From Chitinophaga sp. S165 (lineage in GTDB: Bacteria; Bacteroidota; Bacteroidia; Chitinophagales; Chitinophagaceae), in contig NZ_QGTG01000001.1 in assembly GCF_003182155.1 (NCBI RefSeq), positions 726,390 to 790,389 of the forward strand: DNA of 64,000 nucleotides, written 5' to 3'. Positions 1 through 8,608 of this stretch are shown here, piece after piece. Position 1 is the stretch's first letter, and each line of letters begins with the position of its first letter. Under the pieces are notes generated by a model, which did no database searches, was not told the origin of the DNA, and saw only the letters and a list, made by a program, of their open reading frames with translations. Made by a program: the position numbers and the translations under genes.

Positions 1-510
1 CGTTCCTCCTGTGTATTGCAGCTTCTTTGCACCTGCACTAAGCTGGACATCCCCTGTTTTAATATCCTGTTTTTCCTGGTTGTAAGGCAATGCAATGGTC
101 TCACCTCCTGCCAGCTGTAAACGTAACCCGTTCACAGGAACAGGCGTTGAAGTAGCGACTACAGGCGCCGGCTCAACGGTCCGGCGGCTATTCTTCCATA
201 TTAGGCTGATACCCGTCAGGGCAACCGCTAATACGGCTGCTGCAAATAACCATCTCCTGATATTGTAAACGCCGCTGTTCTTTTCGGAAAGTTCTTCCCG
301 TACAGCGCTCCAGGCATTGGCTACATCTATTTGCTGCCAGAATTTTTCTTCTCCGGGCAATGAAAAACTATGTTTCAAAGCCCTCCACATCAATTCTATG
401 TCCTCATGGCCATTAATTAATGCTGAAACATACTGATCGTCAGATTCATTAATAGTACCATTACGCTTTTTCAACAAGAGCTGGTAAATGTGTTCGTGAT
501 TTTCACTCAT
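1..510 (-). CDS. FecR-family anti-sigma factor, N-terminal part (cut by window edge)
   Basis: The frame is open from an ATG at 510-508 to the left edge, giving about 170 residues. It begins MSENHEHIYQLLLKKRNGT and has a cytoplasmic N-terminal domain of about 85 residues with conserved-looking tryptophans. One membrane helix follows around residues 95-115 (WLFAAAAVLAVALTGISLIW), then the start of a periplasmic FecR domain. Family knowledge: such proteins hold an ECF sigma factor and receive a signal from a TonB-dependent transducer. In Bacteroidota the sigma gene normally lies just upstream, but here upstream is the GH92 gene in the same direction and no sigma gene fits in 511-788. The partner may lie left of the window or elsewhere. 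Confidence 0.85.
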   Translation of the reverse strand, partial: MSENHEHIYQLLLKKRNGTINESDDQYVSALINGHEDIELMWRALKHSFSLPGEEKFWQQIDVANAWSAVREELSEKNSGVYNIRRWLFAAAVLAVALTGISLIWKNSRRTVEPAPVVATSTPVPVNGLRLQLAGGETIALPYNQEKQDIKTGDVQLSAGAKKLQYTGGT

Positions 511-735
511 CTTTCTTGGCTGTTCGAATTTATGATAGATGGCTCCGCACGTGGAAAATGCAGCTTCAGCTGCAATCTATTGCATGAAGCTACGCACATC
601 CGTTCATTAAAACTGTTAATTACCAGTTAACGCATTTGCTAACAAATTGTTATGGAGGCCGGAAGGTAAACGATTGCGCTGGAAAAGACACCGCAGTTAA
701 AGGGGGCGCGGGAACCTTCAAAAGGCTATAAATAT

Positions 736-770
736 CAATGGCTGCCATGTTCAGAACAAGGCAGCCATTG
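736..770 (-). terminator. Hairpin after the GH92 gene
   Basis: There is a perfect 11-bp inverted repeat (736-746 with 760-770, CAATGGCTGCC/GGCAGCCATTG) around a 13-nt loop, 18 bp past the GH92 stop codon. On the minus strand it is followed by a moderately T-rich stretch. This fits a factor-independent terminator that separates the mannosidase from fecR. Confidence 0.6.
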
Positions 771-788
771 GTTCATATCTGTATATGA

Positions 789-3074
789 TTAATACTTGGA
801 ATCAGGGCGATTAGCAGCCATTTTACCGAAGTCGTAGGCAGGTTTGTTACCCATCGTGATCTTCAGCGTACCACCTTTCAGAATGTCAGCATGACGGATA
901 TAGCTATTGTCATAAGGTTTACCGTTCAGGGTCACCTTCTGAATATAGATGTTCTCCGCGCTGTTGTTGACAGTTTCTACTGTAAAGGTTTTACCACCTT
1001 GTAATTTCAGGCTGGCCTTTTCGAACAGCGGACTACCCAATACATAGATCCCTTTCGCCGGATTTACAGGGTAAAAACCGAGAGAAGAGAATACATACCA
1101 GGAAGACATTGCGCCAACGTCCTCATTACCGGCCAGGCCTTCCGGAGTCTTTGTATAGAAATCTTTCATTACTTGTCTCACCTTTTCAGATGTCTTCCAC
1201 TGATTACCGGAATAAGCATACATGTAAGTCACGTGATGGCTTGGTTCGTTACCGTGTGCATACATGCCTATCAGACCGGAAATATCATTTGAAGCCTGGG
1301 CGCCCATATCACCTTTTGCAGTGAACAGGCTGTCAAGTTTCTTAGTGAAAGCGTCATCGCCACCCAGGAGGTTGATCAGACCTTCTACATCCTGTGGTAC
1401 CAGCCAGGTATACTGCCAGCCGTTACCTTCGGTAAAGTCGCCTTTCTCATGGATAGAGTTGAAAGGATCATAAGGTGTTTTGAAGCTGCCATCATCCATT
1501 CTCGGGCGAACGAACCTGATAGTGCTGTCGAAATAGTTCTTATAATAACCAGCTCTTTTTGAGTAGTACTCGAAGTCTGCCGTACGGCCCAGCTTTTTAG
1601 CTACAGCTGCAATACACCAGTCGTCGATAGCATATTCCATCGCTTTGGATACAGATTCGTATTCTTTATCTGCAGGTATGTATCCTTTAGCTTTGATGTC
1701 TTTCATACCCAGATCATCTCTCATAGAGGATGCTTTCATAGCTTCAAAAGCAGCGTTAATGTCAAAGCCTTTGTATCCTTTCAGGTATGCGTCTGCAATT
1801 ACAGGTACCGCATGGTAACCCACCATACAGTTCGTTTCGCTACCCATCAGCGGCCAGATTGGCAATTTACCCTGTTGCTTGAAGATAGCCAGCATAGAGT
1901 TCACAAAACTGTTCACTCTTTCAGGCTGTGTCAATGTATACAACGGTGCGCAGGAACGATAAATATCCCAGAGAGAGAAAACGGTATAGTTGTCAAAACC
2001 TGGATTGCTGTAAACCTTCTTATCAGTACCACGGTAAGCACGGTTATGGTCATTAAAAAGAGCAGGTCCTATCATGGTATGGTACAGTGCTGTGTAGAAG
2101 ATACTCCTGTTAGTCACATCCTTTGTTTCCAGCTGTATTTTGGACAGTTCCTTATTCCATTTTGCCTGTGCTGTTTTCACGGTACCGGCAAAGTCCCAGG
2201 AGGGGATCTCGCTATTGATATTCGACATTGCGTTTTCGCTGCTAACAGGAGAAATACCTACTTTCAGCATTGCCTGCGCCGGTGCCTTATCGAATGAAAT
2301 AACACCTTTGATCGTCTTGCCTTTACCCTCGGTACCTGCAAGTTTCTCATCGCCGTTAAACACCTGGAAATCCTTCATTGGCACGTTGCTACGGATAGCG
2401 AACCAGAGACGTTGATCTTCAGCCCATCCTTTAGACATCCGGTAGCCTACCAGGGTATAATCATCTTTCTTCTGAATAAAGGTTTCTACGGGAGCATCCC
2501 AACCGATACCTTCTTTCAGATCGATAATAATGTGGCCTTCTTCTTCCTGTGGGAAAGTATATTTATGAAAACCCACTCTCTCAGAAGCGGTCAGTTCTAC
2601 TTTGATATTGTAGTCTTCCAGCTGAACGGAATAATATCCTGGTTTAGCTGTTTCGTGTGCGTGTGTATAACGGGAACCATATCCGCTGGTAGGATTCTCC
2701 TGGCTACCGTGATTAGTTCTGATCTTACCGGTATATGGCATTATTAGGACGTCGCCCAGGTCGCCAATACCCGTACCGCTGAGGTGCGTTTGCGGAAAAC
2801 CGATTACAACACTGTCCGAATAATGATATCCGGAACACCAGTCCCACCCTTTTACAATGTTGGTCGGACCGACCTGTACGGCGCCGAATGGCACACTCGC
2901 TCCCACGAACACGTGACCATGACCACCTGAACCAATGTAGGGGTCTACATATTCTACTGGTTTAAAATCTTTTGCTGCGGTGAAAGCTGCTTTTTTCTCT
3001 TGTCCCTTTACCTGCATGCCCGCTAATAACAGTGTAGCCGCCAGCACAGGATAATGCTTAAGTCCCAATTGCAT
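789..3074 (-). CDS. Secreted GH92 alpha-mannosidase
   Basis: A 761-residue protein of typical length for family GH92. It has a signal peptide (about residues 1-24, ending near QVKG/QEKK). The family N-terminal signature follows (VDPYIGSGGHGHVFVGAS), with GNEPSHH in the catalytic domain and GNEDVGAMSSWYVFSSLGFYPVNP near the C-terminus. Known family members are calcium-dependent inverting exo-alpha-mannosidases that trim mannose from N-glycans or mannans. The acidic motif usually reads GNxDxGxMSxWY, so the key aspartate is kept. It probably acts in the periplasm or at the cell surface. It is not in a visible polysaccharide-utilisation locus, because the susCD pair is 16 kb away. The ATG at 3074 directly precedes the signal peptide. 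Confidence 0.95.
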   Translation of the reverse strand: MQLGLKHYPVLAATLLLAGMQVKGQEKKAAFTAAKDFKPVEYVDPYIGSGGHGHVFVGASVPFGAVQVGPTNIVKGWDWCSGYHYSDSVVIGFPQTHLSGTGIGDLGDVLIMPYTGKIRTNHGSQENPTSGYGSRYTHAHETAKPGYYSVQLEDYNIKVELTASERVGFHKYTFPQEEEGHIIIDLKEGIGWDAPVETFIQKKDDYTLVGYRMSKGWAEDQRLWFAIRSNVPMKDFQVFNGDEKLAGTEGKGKTIKGVISFDKAPAQAMLKVGISPVSSENAMSNINSEIPSWDFAGTVKTAQAKWNKELSKIQLETKDVTNRSIFYTALYHTMIGPALFNDHNRAYRGTDKKVYSNPGFDNYTVFSLWDIYRSCAPLYTLTQPERVNSFVNSMLAIFKQQGKLPIWPLMGSETNCMVGYHAVPVIADAYLKGYKGFDINAAFEAMKASSMRDDLGMKDIKAKGYIPADKEYESVSKAMEYAIDDWCIAAVAKKLGRTADFEYYSKRAGYYKNYFDSTIRFVRPRMDDGSFKTPYDPFNSIHEKGDFTEGNGWQYTWLVPQDVEGLINLLGGDDAFTKKLDSLFTAKGDMGAQASNDISGLIGMYAHGNEPSHHVTYMYAYSGNQWKTSEKVRQVMKDFYTKTPEGLAGNEDVGAMSSWYVFSSLGFYPVNPAKGIYVLGSPLFEKASLKLQGGKTFTVETVNNSAENIYIQKVTLNGKPYDNSYIRHADILKGGTLKITMGNKPAYDFGKMAANRPDSKY

Positions 3075-3465
3075 ATCTCAAAATTCCTTTAGACTGGCAA
3101 TATACGGAGTGCCGGGCAGAAAATGAAGATTGAGCAGATATGCGTGCTAACACGTTTTGGGTAAGCGGCCGGAAATATCTGCCAATCTCGGAAAACTGCT
3201 CAAATACTTGAGGTTGATAATCAACCGCTAACTACCCGTTACTTTAAATTTTCTTTTACTATATCTACCACAAATGTGTTAATTCTGTGCCGATTATTTA
3301 GAACAATTAAGACATACTACCATCCTACTTCTGTGTGATTCGTGTAAACAATACATTAAAATAAGAATAAATAGAATATAAGTCATATCTTTACTTTATT
3401 TATAATATAAGATATAATATAATATTATATACTTATAGCCTTATTACTGTTATAACTTGTATGAG
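3075..3465. other. Divergent intergenic region, AT-rich
   Basis: This gap separates the divergent GH92 and OmpA-like genes. The half next to the OmpA-like gene (about 3290-3460) is very AT-rich, with runs of TATAATATAAT. A near-consensus Bacteroidota -7 element TATCTTTA sits at 3386-3393 for the rightward gene, but I see no clear -33 TTG at the right distance. I find no gene or stable hairpin. Confidence 0.5.
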
Positions 3466-6363
3466 ATGAAAGCAATTCTACTCATTTTATTGATCCCTAT
3501 CTTTGTCTGTTCGAGCTTTCTCGCAAAAGCACAATCCGGTTTGCGAGGTATTAACTATCAGGCAATAGCACGTGTTGACAACCAAAGAGGTGATGTCCTG
3601 GCCTTACAGGCGATACAGATTAAATTCAGTATCCTTGACGGCGGCCCTGATGCGAATGCGGTATATACCGAAAAACATCAGACCACTACCACCAGCCAGG
3701 GGCTTTTTTCTTTGATCATCGGTGCTGGTACTCCTGAACTGGGCGACTTCTCCAATATTCCCTGGAGCAAGGGTAACCAATACCTGAAAGTCGAACTGGA
3801 CAAAAACGGAACCAATGACTTCGTACCTGTTGGCGTAATGCCTTTCATGGCAGTACCTTATGCACTTTATGCGGCTAACGGCGGTTCAGGAGGCCCAGGT
3901 GGCGGCGGTGGTACTGTCAACATCGTATGGCTGGGTACATTGGCAACGCCTCCGGCACTTCCTGCCGCAGGTCAGGCTTATTATAACAGTACAGATAAGC
4001 GCTCTTACATTTACGATTCTACTGGTGTAGGCACCGGCACATGGCAGATCATGGCGCAGGACGGTTTACCGGGTCAGTCTCTTGCCTGGTTAGGTTCATT
4101 TACTACCGAACCATCCAGTCCGGGAGTAAACCAGGCCTACTACAACCTGACAGACCGTAAGGCATATATATATGACGGCACCGCCTGGCAGGTCTTCTCT
4201 GAAAGCGGCCAAAATGGTGTAGGTACGGGTATCAGCTGGTTAGGAACACTGGCAACTGCGCCGACCGATCCGGTAGAGAACCAGGCCTATTATAACAGTA
4301 CAGACAAGAAATCTTATATCTACGATAACACCGGCGCATGGCAAACCCTGACACAGGATGGTGTAAGTGGTACAAGTGGTGTTTCTATGAGCTGGTTAGG
4401 CACAATGGCGACTGCACCGGCTACTCCTATTTTAAATCAGGCTTACTATAACAGTACAGACAGAAAAGCTTACATCTACGATAGTACCGGCACCTGGCAG
4501 ATCATTGCACAGGACGGTACCGGATGGAACCTGTCATCGCTGGAATTCCGTGAAAATGGCGCTCTCGGATTAACAACCACAGCAAATGCGGACACCGTTA
4601 AGTCTTCCAGCAGGGCTTGGCTGATCAGGGGTAACAAGGATATCAACCCGGCGATTGATTTTATAGGCACTATAGATGATAATCCTTTTATTATAAAGGC
4701 GGGTGGTACAGGACCATCTTTCGAGAGAATCCGCACTTTCCCTGATAAACCACAAACGATCATAAACGGTACGGACGACGCAGGAAGCCTGATGGGAAAA
4801 GCTGTACTGACCGTTTTTTCCAGTGAAGTAAGTACAGGTATCGTTAATAATAACAGTCTTTATCCTAATGGTGTTGTTGGATACGCTAACAGTAGCACCG
4901 GTGGAGGTCTCGCGGGGTATAACTTTACTAATGGCCCAGGTGTAAAAGGTAGTTCATCTGTTGGACCCGGCATTCTCGGAACTGGTTCTACCCGTTTCAA
5001 TAGAGCCGTAGTAGGTACTCACTCCTCTACAAGCGGTGGTAGCGGTGTAGAAGGTACCACTAACTCACCATACAAATCCACTACCAATGTTAGATCTGCA
5101 GGCGTATGGGGCTCCTCTACTCATGCTTCAGGTTATGGTGTGCTCGGCGTTGGTAACAACCTGAAACCGGATATGTATGATAATCCTCCTGTGATGGGTG
5201 GCGGTGCAATGGGACTTGGTACTGGTGCAGGTGTGGTTGGTTTTGCAATAAACGCTTTTAATGGTATTGGCGTAATAGGTGGTGGCAATAACGAAGTTGT
5301 TATGCTTCCTACAACCGGAGCTGGTGTTGCTGGTAGTGCCGGCGGTAACTTCCCTGGCGCTGGTGTGTTTGGCTTTGCTAAAATTAACCAGGGTGTTGTT
5401 AGCCCCGGTAATGATAATCGCTGGGGCGGTGCATTCCAGTTCGGTAACTATTCCGCTTCTGATATTTACACTTACCTGGCTGGTAGCTCTGGCGGTAGTC
5501 TTTATGGACTTATCTCCAACGGTACAAAATCGACAGTTGTAAAAGACGAAAAAGGTGAAAATCGCCTGCTTTTCTGTACAGAAGCGCCTGAAGTACTCTT
5601 CCAGGACTTTGGAACAGGAGAACTGACAAACGGTTCAGCTCATATCGATCTGGAAAACCTGCTGACAAAAGTGATCCGTGTTGACGCGAAACATCCGATG
5701 AAAGTGTTCATCCAGCTGGAAGGTGAATGTAACGGTGTATACGTGACTAACAAGTCGGCCAAAGGATTTGACGTAAAGGAATTACAGGGTGGTAAATCAA
5801 GTGTTCCGTTCACCTGGCAGATCGTTGCTTCCCGTGCGGACGAAGTAATGTCTGACGGTACTGTTCAGTCTTACTCCGACAGACGTTTCCCTGTAGGCCC
5901 TGGTCCGATACCAGTAACCGCAGCTTCTACTGAAGCCGTTGATACAGTAGCAACAGTTACCGCTAAACCGGTGTTGAAAGCAGTTACCCTTAAAACGACA
6001 GAAAAAGAAGTTATCAATAAAGCATTCTCTAACCTTCAGTTCTCCAGTGCAAAAGCCGATATCTCAGCGTCTTCACTGCCTTCTCTCGATAAAATGGCGG
6101 CCCTGTTGCAGGCGCATCCTGAATGGCAGTTATCTCTGAGCGGTCATACTGACAACGAAGGAACAGAGGCATTTAACCAGACTTTATCAGAAAAAAGAAG
6201 CGAAGCTGTAAAACAATACCTGGTTGATAAGGGTGTTGCGGCTAACAGGATCACTACCAAAGGATACGGACAAACGAAACCACTTGCCGTGAACGACAGC
6301 AAAGCTGCGAAAGGTAAGAACAGAAGAGTGGAGATGGACATCCTTACTGAAGAAAAACCTTAA
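3466..6363 (+). CDS. Tail-fibre-like surface protein with C-terminal OmpA domain
   Basis: About 965 residues. An ATG at 3466 (MKAILLILLIPIF) gives a clean signal peptide; a TTG three codons upstream is also in frame. After the signal comes the module common in Bacteroidota fibre proteins (GLRGINYQAIARV ... VPYALYAANGG, to residue ~140), then a glycine linker. Four repeats of about 50 residues follow (WLGTxATxP...NQAYYNSTDxKxYIYD, ~155-350). Next is a low-complexity region rich in GVxGxG-like steps, likely a beta-helix or shaft (~430-680). The last ~110 residues are a canonical OmpA peptidoglycan-binding domain (SGHTDNEGTEAF, RITTKGYGQTKP, NRRVEM). Anchoring to peptidoglycan is inferred. It is the first gene of a tight operon, with 2 nt to the next start. 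Confidence 0.85.
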   Translation: MKAILLILLIPIFVCSSFLAKAQSGLRGINYQAIARVDNQRGDVLALQAIQIKFSILDGGPDANAVYTEKHQTTTTSQGLFSLIIGAGTPELGDFSNIPWSKGNQYLKVELDKNGTNDFVPVGVMPFMAVPYALYAANGGSGGPGGGGGTVNIVWLGTLATPPALPAAGQAYYNSTDKRSYIYDSTGVGTGTWQIMAQDGLPGQSLAWLGSFTTEPSSPGVNQAYYNLTDRKAYIYDGTAWQVFSESGQNGVGTGISWLGTLATAPTDPVENQAYYNSTDKKSYIYDNTGAWQTLTQDGVSGTSGVSMSWLGTMATAPATPILNQAYYNSTDRKAYIYDSTGTWQIIAQDGTGWNLSSLEFRENGALGLTTTANADTVKSSSRAWLIRGNKDINPAIDFIGTIDDNPFIIKAGGTGPSFERIRTFPDKPQTIINGTDDAGSLMGKAVLTVFSSEVSTGIVNNNSLYPNGVVGYANSSTGGGLAGYNFTNGPGVKGSSSVGPGILGTGSTRFNRAVVGTHSSTSGGSGVEGTTNSPYKSTTNVRSAGVWGSSTHASGYGVLGVGNNLKPDMYDNPPVMGGGAMGLGTGAGVVGFAINAFNGIGVIGGGNNEVVMLPTTGAGVAGSAGGNFPGAGVFGFAKINQGVVSPGNDNRWGGAFQFGNYSASDIYTYLAGSSGGSLYGLISNGTKSTVVKDEKGENRLLFCTEAPEVLFQDFGTGELTNGSAHIDLENLLTKVIRVDAKHPMKVFIQLEGECNGVYVTNKSAKGFDVKELQGGKSSVPFTWQIVASRADEVMSDGTVQSYSDRRFPVGPGPIPVTAASTEAVDTVATVTAKPVLKAVTLKTTEKEVINKAFSNLQFSSAKADISASSLPSLDKMAALLQAHPEWQLSLSGHTDNEGTEAFNQTLSEKRSEAVKQYLVDKGVAANRITTKGYGQTKPLAVNDSKAAKGKNRRVEMDILTEEKP

Positions 6364-6365
6364 TA

Positions 6366-6902
6366 ATGACAGTCATCAAAAAAATATTAACAGCTAATGT
6401 TGTGTGTGCGTCCTTCCTGTTACCAGGAAAGACGTACGCGCAATATATAGAGAGGCAGGTAATAGCCAGTACCGGACATTCCGCCACTCTCCCGATTTTA
6501 CCCCTGGATTCATTTGGTACTCACATTGATTGCACCATAGGTGATATCGCTGTAAGGTCCATCAGATATCCGGATGAAGTGCTGGTCACACAGGGATTTC
6601 AGCAGCCACCCTTACAGGGCCTGCTGAGATTACAGAAAGATGAAATGCTGGTATTCCCGAATCCTACGACCGACAAGATCACCATCATGTATAAGCTGGA
6701 GGAGAACGTGAAGAAAGTGGACATCAGGGTGATCACCCTCGGCGGACATATGGTTTATACGACCACCTTTATTCCGCAGGACGGGGAACTGATGCTCAAG
6801 ACCGTGATGGATTGTACACGTTTTATCCCAGGAATCTATGTAGTTACGCTCATCATGGACACGGGAATTAAAGTGAGCAGAAAGTTTGTAAAATTTGATT
6901 AG
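6366..6902 (+). CDS. Small secreted protein with T9SS C-terminal sorting domain
   Basis: A 178-residue protein with a signal peptide (ends about KTYAQ/YIERQ). A ~60-residue mid part has the frequent Bacteroidota pattern ending in VLVTQGFQQPPLQG. The last ~80 residues are a type A T9SS sorting domain (MLVFPNPTTDKITIMYKLEE, GGHMVY, FIPGIYVVTLIMDTG, SRKFVKFD). Family knowledge: such domains send proteins through the type IX translocon to the surface. So little sequence lies outside the sorting domain that an enzymatic role is unlikely. It starts 2 nt after the stop of the OmpA-domain protein, so translational coupling is likely, and a partnership with that protein is plausible. Confidence 0.85.
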   Translation: MTVIKKILTANVVCASFLLPGKTYAQYIERQVIASTGHSATLPILPLDSFGTHIDCTIGDIAVRSIRYPDEVLVTQGFQQPPLQGLLRLQKDEMLVFPNPTTDKITIMYKLEENVKKVDIRVITLGGHMVYTTTFIPQDGELMLKTVMDCTRFIPGIYVVTLIMDTGIKVSRKFVKFD

Positions 6903-6920
6903 CAGTGAGTATATTGGAGA

Positions 6921-7382
6921 ATGAAAAAACGGATTCCACAAAGCCTTTTACTGGTGGCTGTTATGATCATCTCCGGTATACCCACTTTCGCACAGCGGAA
7001 AAGCGCAATGTTAAATCATATTGCGCTTTATGTCGTTAATCTCGAAAAAAGCACTGCTTTTTACAGGGATATTATACAGATAGATACCATACCTGAACCT
7101 TTTCATGACGGCCGTCATACCTGGTTTAAGGTAGCGGAGCACAGCCATCTGCACATTATATCCGGAGCAAAGGAGATCGTTCCCCACGACAAGAATTCCC
7201 ACCTTTGCTTCAGCGTTCAATCAGTAGACGAATTTATGGGCCGGTTGCGGCAGCATCACATTCCCTTCTTCAGCTGGCAGGGAGAAGCGGATAAACCTAC
7301 TGTCCGCGTGGACGGCATCAAACAGATCTATTTCACTGATCCTGACGGATACTGGGTTGAGATCAACGACGATCATCCATGA
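6921..7382 (+). CDS. Periplasmic VOC/glyoxalase-family protein
   Basis: A 153-residue protein with an N-terminal signal peptide (residues 1-25, ending IPTFAQ), then a single vicinal-oxygen-chelate domain of usual size. Candidate metal ligands at the four family positions are H33 (LNHIAL), H78 (HLHII), H94 (SHLCF) and E147 (YWVEIND). FTDPDGYWVEI is the classic C-terminal motif. The substrate is unknown; relatives include lyases, dioxygenases and fosfomycin-type proteins. The export signal is the odd feature, since most VOC proteins are cytoplasmic. It is third in the operon with the two surface proteins (18-nt gap, GGAG before the ATG). It converges on the MscS gene; a weak hairpin spans 7385-7410. 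Confidence 0.85.
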   Translation: MKKRIPQSLLLVAVMIISGIPTFAQRKSAMLNHIALYVVNLEKSTAFYRDIIQIDTIPEPFHDGRHTWFKVAEHSHLHIISGAKEIVPHDKNSHLCFSVQSVDEFMGRLRQHHIPFFSWQGEADKPTVRVDGIKQIYFTDPDGYWVEINDDHP

Positions 7383-7402
7383 TGAGGTGCGACCGGAGGC
7401 CG

Positions 7403-8494
7403 TCACACCTGCTTCGGTAACAGCGGTTGTTCTCCTTCTTCAATAGCAGCACGTGTTTTCGGTAAACAATAAGCGTGATGTTCCTGAATGAAGGACAGCA
7501 TTTTCTCCCGCAGATAACAACGCAGATCAAACGCTTTCCCTGAACTATTGGCGCTTACCAGCATCCTTACTTCTACGGTCCTTTCTGTGATATTGGTGAC
7601 CTGCATCACCTGTACCCGCTTGTCCCATAACGGTTGGTCTTTCAGTACACGTTCAAATTCCACCCGCAGCAAATCGATCGGGGCCGTATAATCCAGGTAT
7701 AAGAAAGCCGTACCCAATATCGCGGAACCTGTACGCGTCCAGTTCTGAAAGGGTTTCTCTATGAAATAATTGATAGGCAGGATCAGTTTACGCTGATCCC
7801 AAATGCCCACTACGACATAAGTAAGTGTGATCTCTTCTACCCTGCCCCACTCACCTTCCACTACAAGCACGTCGTCAATACGGATAGGCTGGGTAAAAGC
7901 GATCTGCATGCCCGCCAGGAAATTGGCCAACGACCGCTGTGCCGCGAAACCGATAATGATACCGCCAACACCGACCCCTGTAAGCAAGCCAGCACCGATC
8001 TTACGCAGGTTTTCAAAGCTGAGCAAAATGGCGCACAATGTCAACACCATGATCATGCTGATGGCCAGTTTACGCACGAACTGCAGTTGTGTGCGCATCT
8101 TCCGCTCCCGCAGGTTATCTTCCTTTTTAAGGTCGTAACTATGTGTTATAAAGTCCTCAAACACCTTTACCAGGCCAGTTAACATAAAACCAAAAGAAAT
8201 GATCAGGGAAATTTCCACCACCTTGCTTAATATTGCCATTGGCTTTTTGTCCAGCTCCATAAACGGGAGCACCATGTTAAATACCAACACAGGCAGAAAA
8301 TAATTGATGGGTTTTCCCAGCCGCTTCAGAACGGACCTTACAAGGGAATAATCAGTAACATTCCTTGACGTAAATTTCAATACGACGGCAACCAGGTATT
8401 TGATGATCAAGCCGCTGATAAGGGCTGCACATCCAAGTAAAATGTTCCATAAAAAAGGGGGAAGACGGAGATCCTGTTGTAAACTCTCGAGCAT
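7403..8494 (-). CDS. MscS-family mechanosensitive ion channel
   Basis: A 363-residue protein. There are about four or five membrane helices in the first ~200 residues. The last is the glycine/alanine-rich pore helix typical of MscS (GAGLLTGVGVGGIIIGFAAQ), followed by RSLANFLAGMQIAFTQPIRIDD. The beta domain contains GEWGRVEEITLTYVVV, WDQRKLILPINYF and a C-terminal alpha/beta domain. Length and the extra N-terminal helices resemble medium-size channels of the YnaI/YbdG type rather than minimal MscS. Role by family: opens on membrane tension to release solutes after hypo-osmotic shock. The start ATG at 8494 is the first in frame. Confidence 0.92.
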   Translation of the reverse strand: MLESLQQDLRLPPFLWNILLGCAALISGLIIKYLVAVVLKFTSRNVTDYSLVRSVLKRLGKPINYFLPVLVFNMVLPFMELDKKPMAILSKVVEISLIISFGFMLTGLVKVFEDFITHSYDLKKEDNLRERKMRTQLQFVRKLAISMIMVLTLCAILLSFENLRKIGAGLLTGVGVGGIIIGFAAQRSLANFLAGMQIAFTQPIRIDDVLVVEGEWGRVEEITLTYVVVGIWDQRKLILPINYFIEKPFQNWTRTGSAILGTAFLYLDYTAPIDLLRVEFERVLKDQPLWDKRVQVMQVTNITERTVEVRMLVSANSSGKAFDLRCYLREKMLSFIQEHHAYCLPKTRAAIEEGEQPLLPKQV

Positions 8495-8608
8495 ATTCGA
8501 CGGGTTATTTGGTACCCCGCAGTTGCAGCAAAGAACATACCGTATGTGCTCTGCTTACAATTCCGTATCTTTAGCTAATATATTAACGAATCAAAACCAT
8601 CTTGCACT

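Noticed and set aside
1109..2747. Rightward frames opposite the GH92 gene
   Set aside because: These are shadows of the GH92 coding sequence, which has full family motifs.
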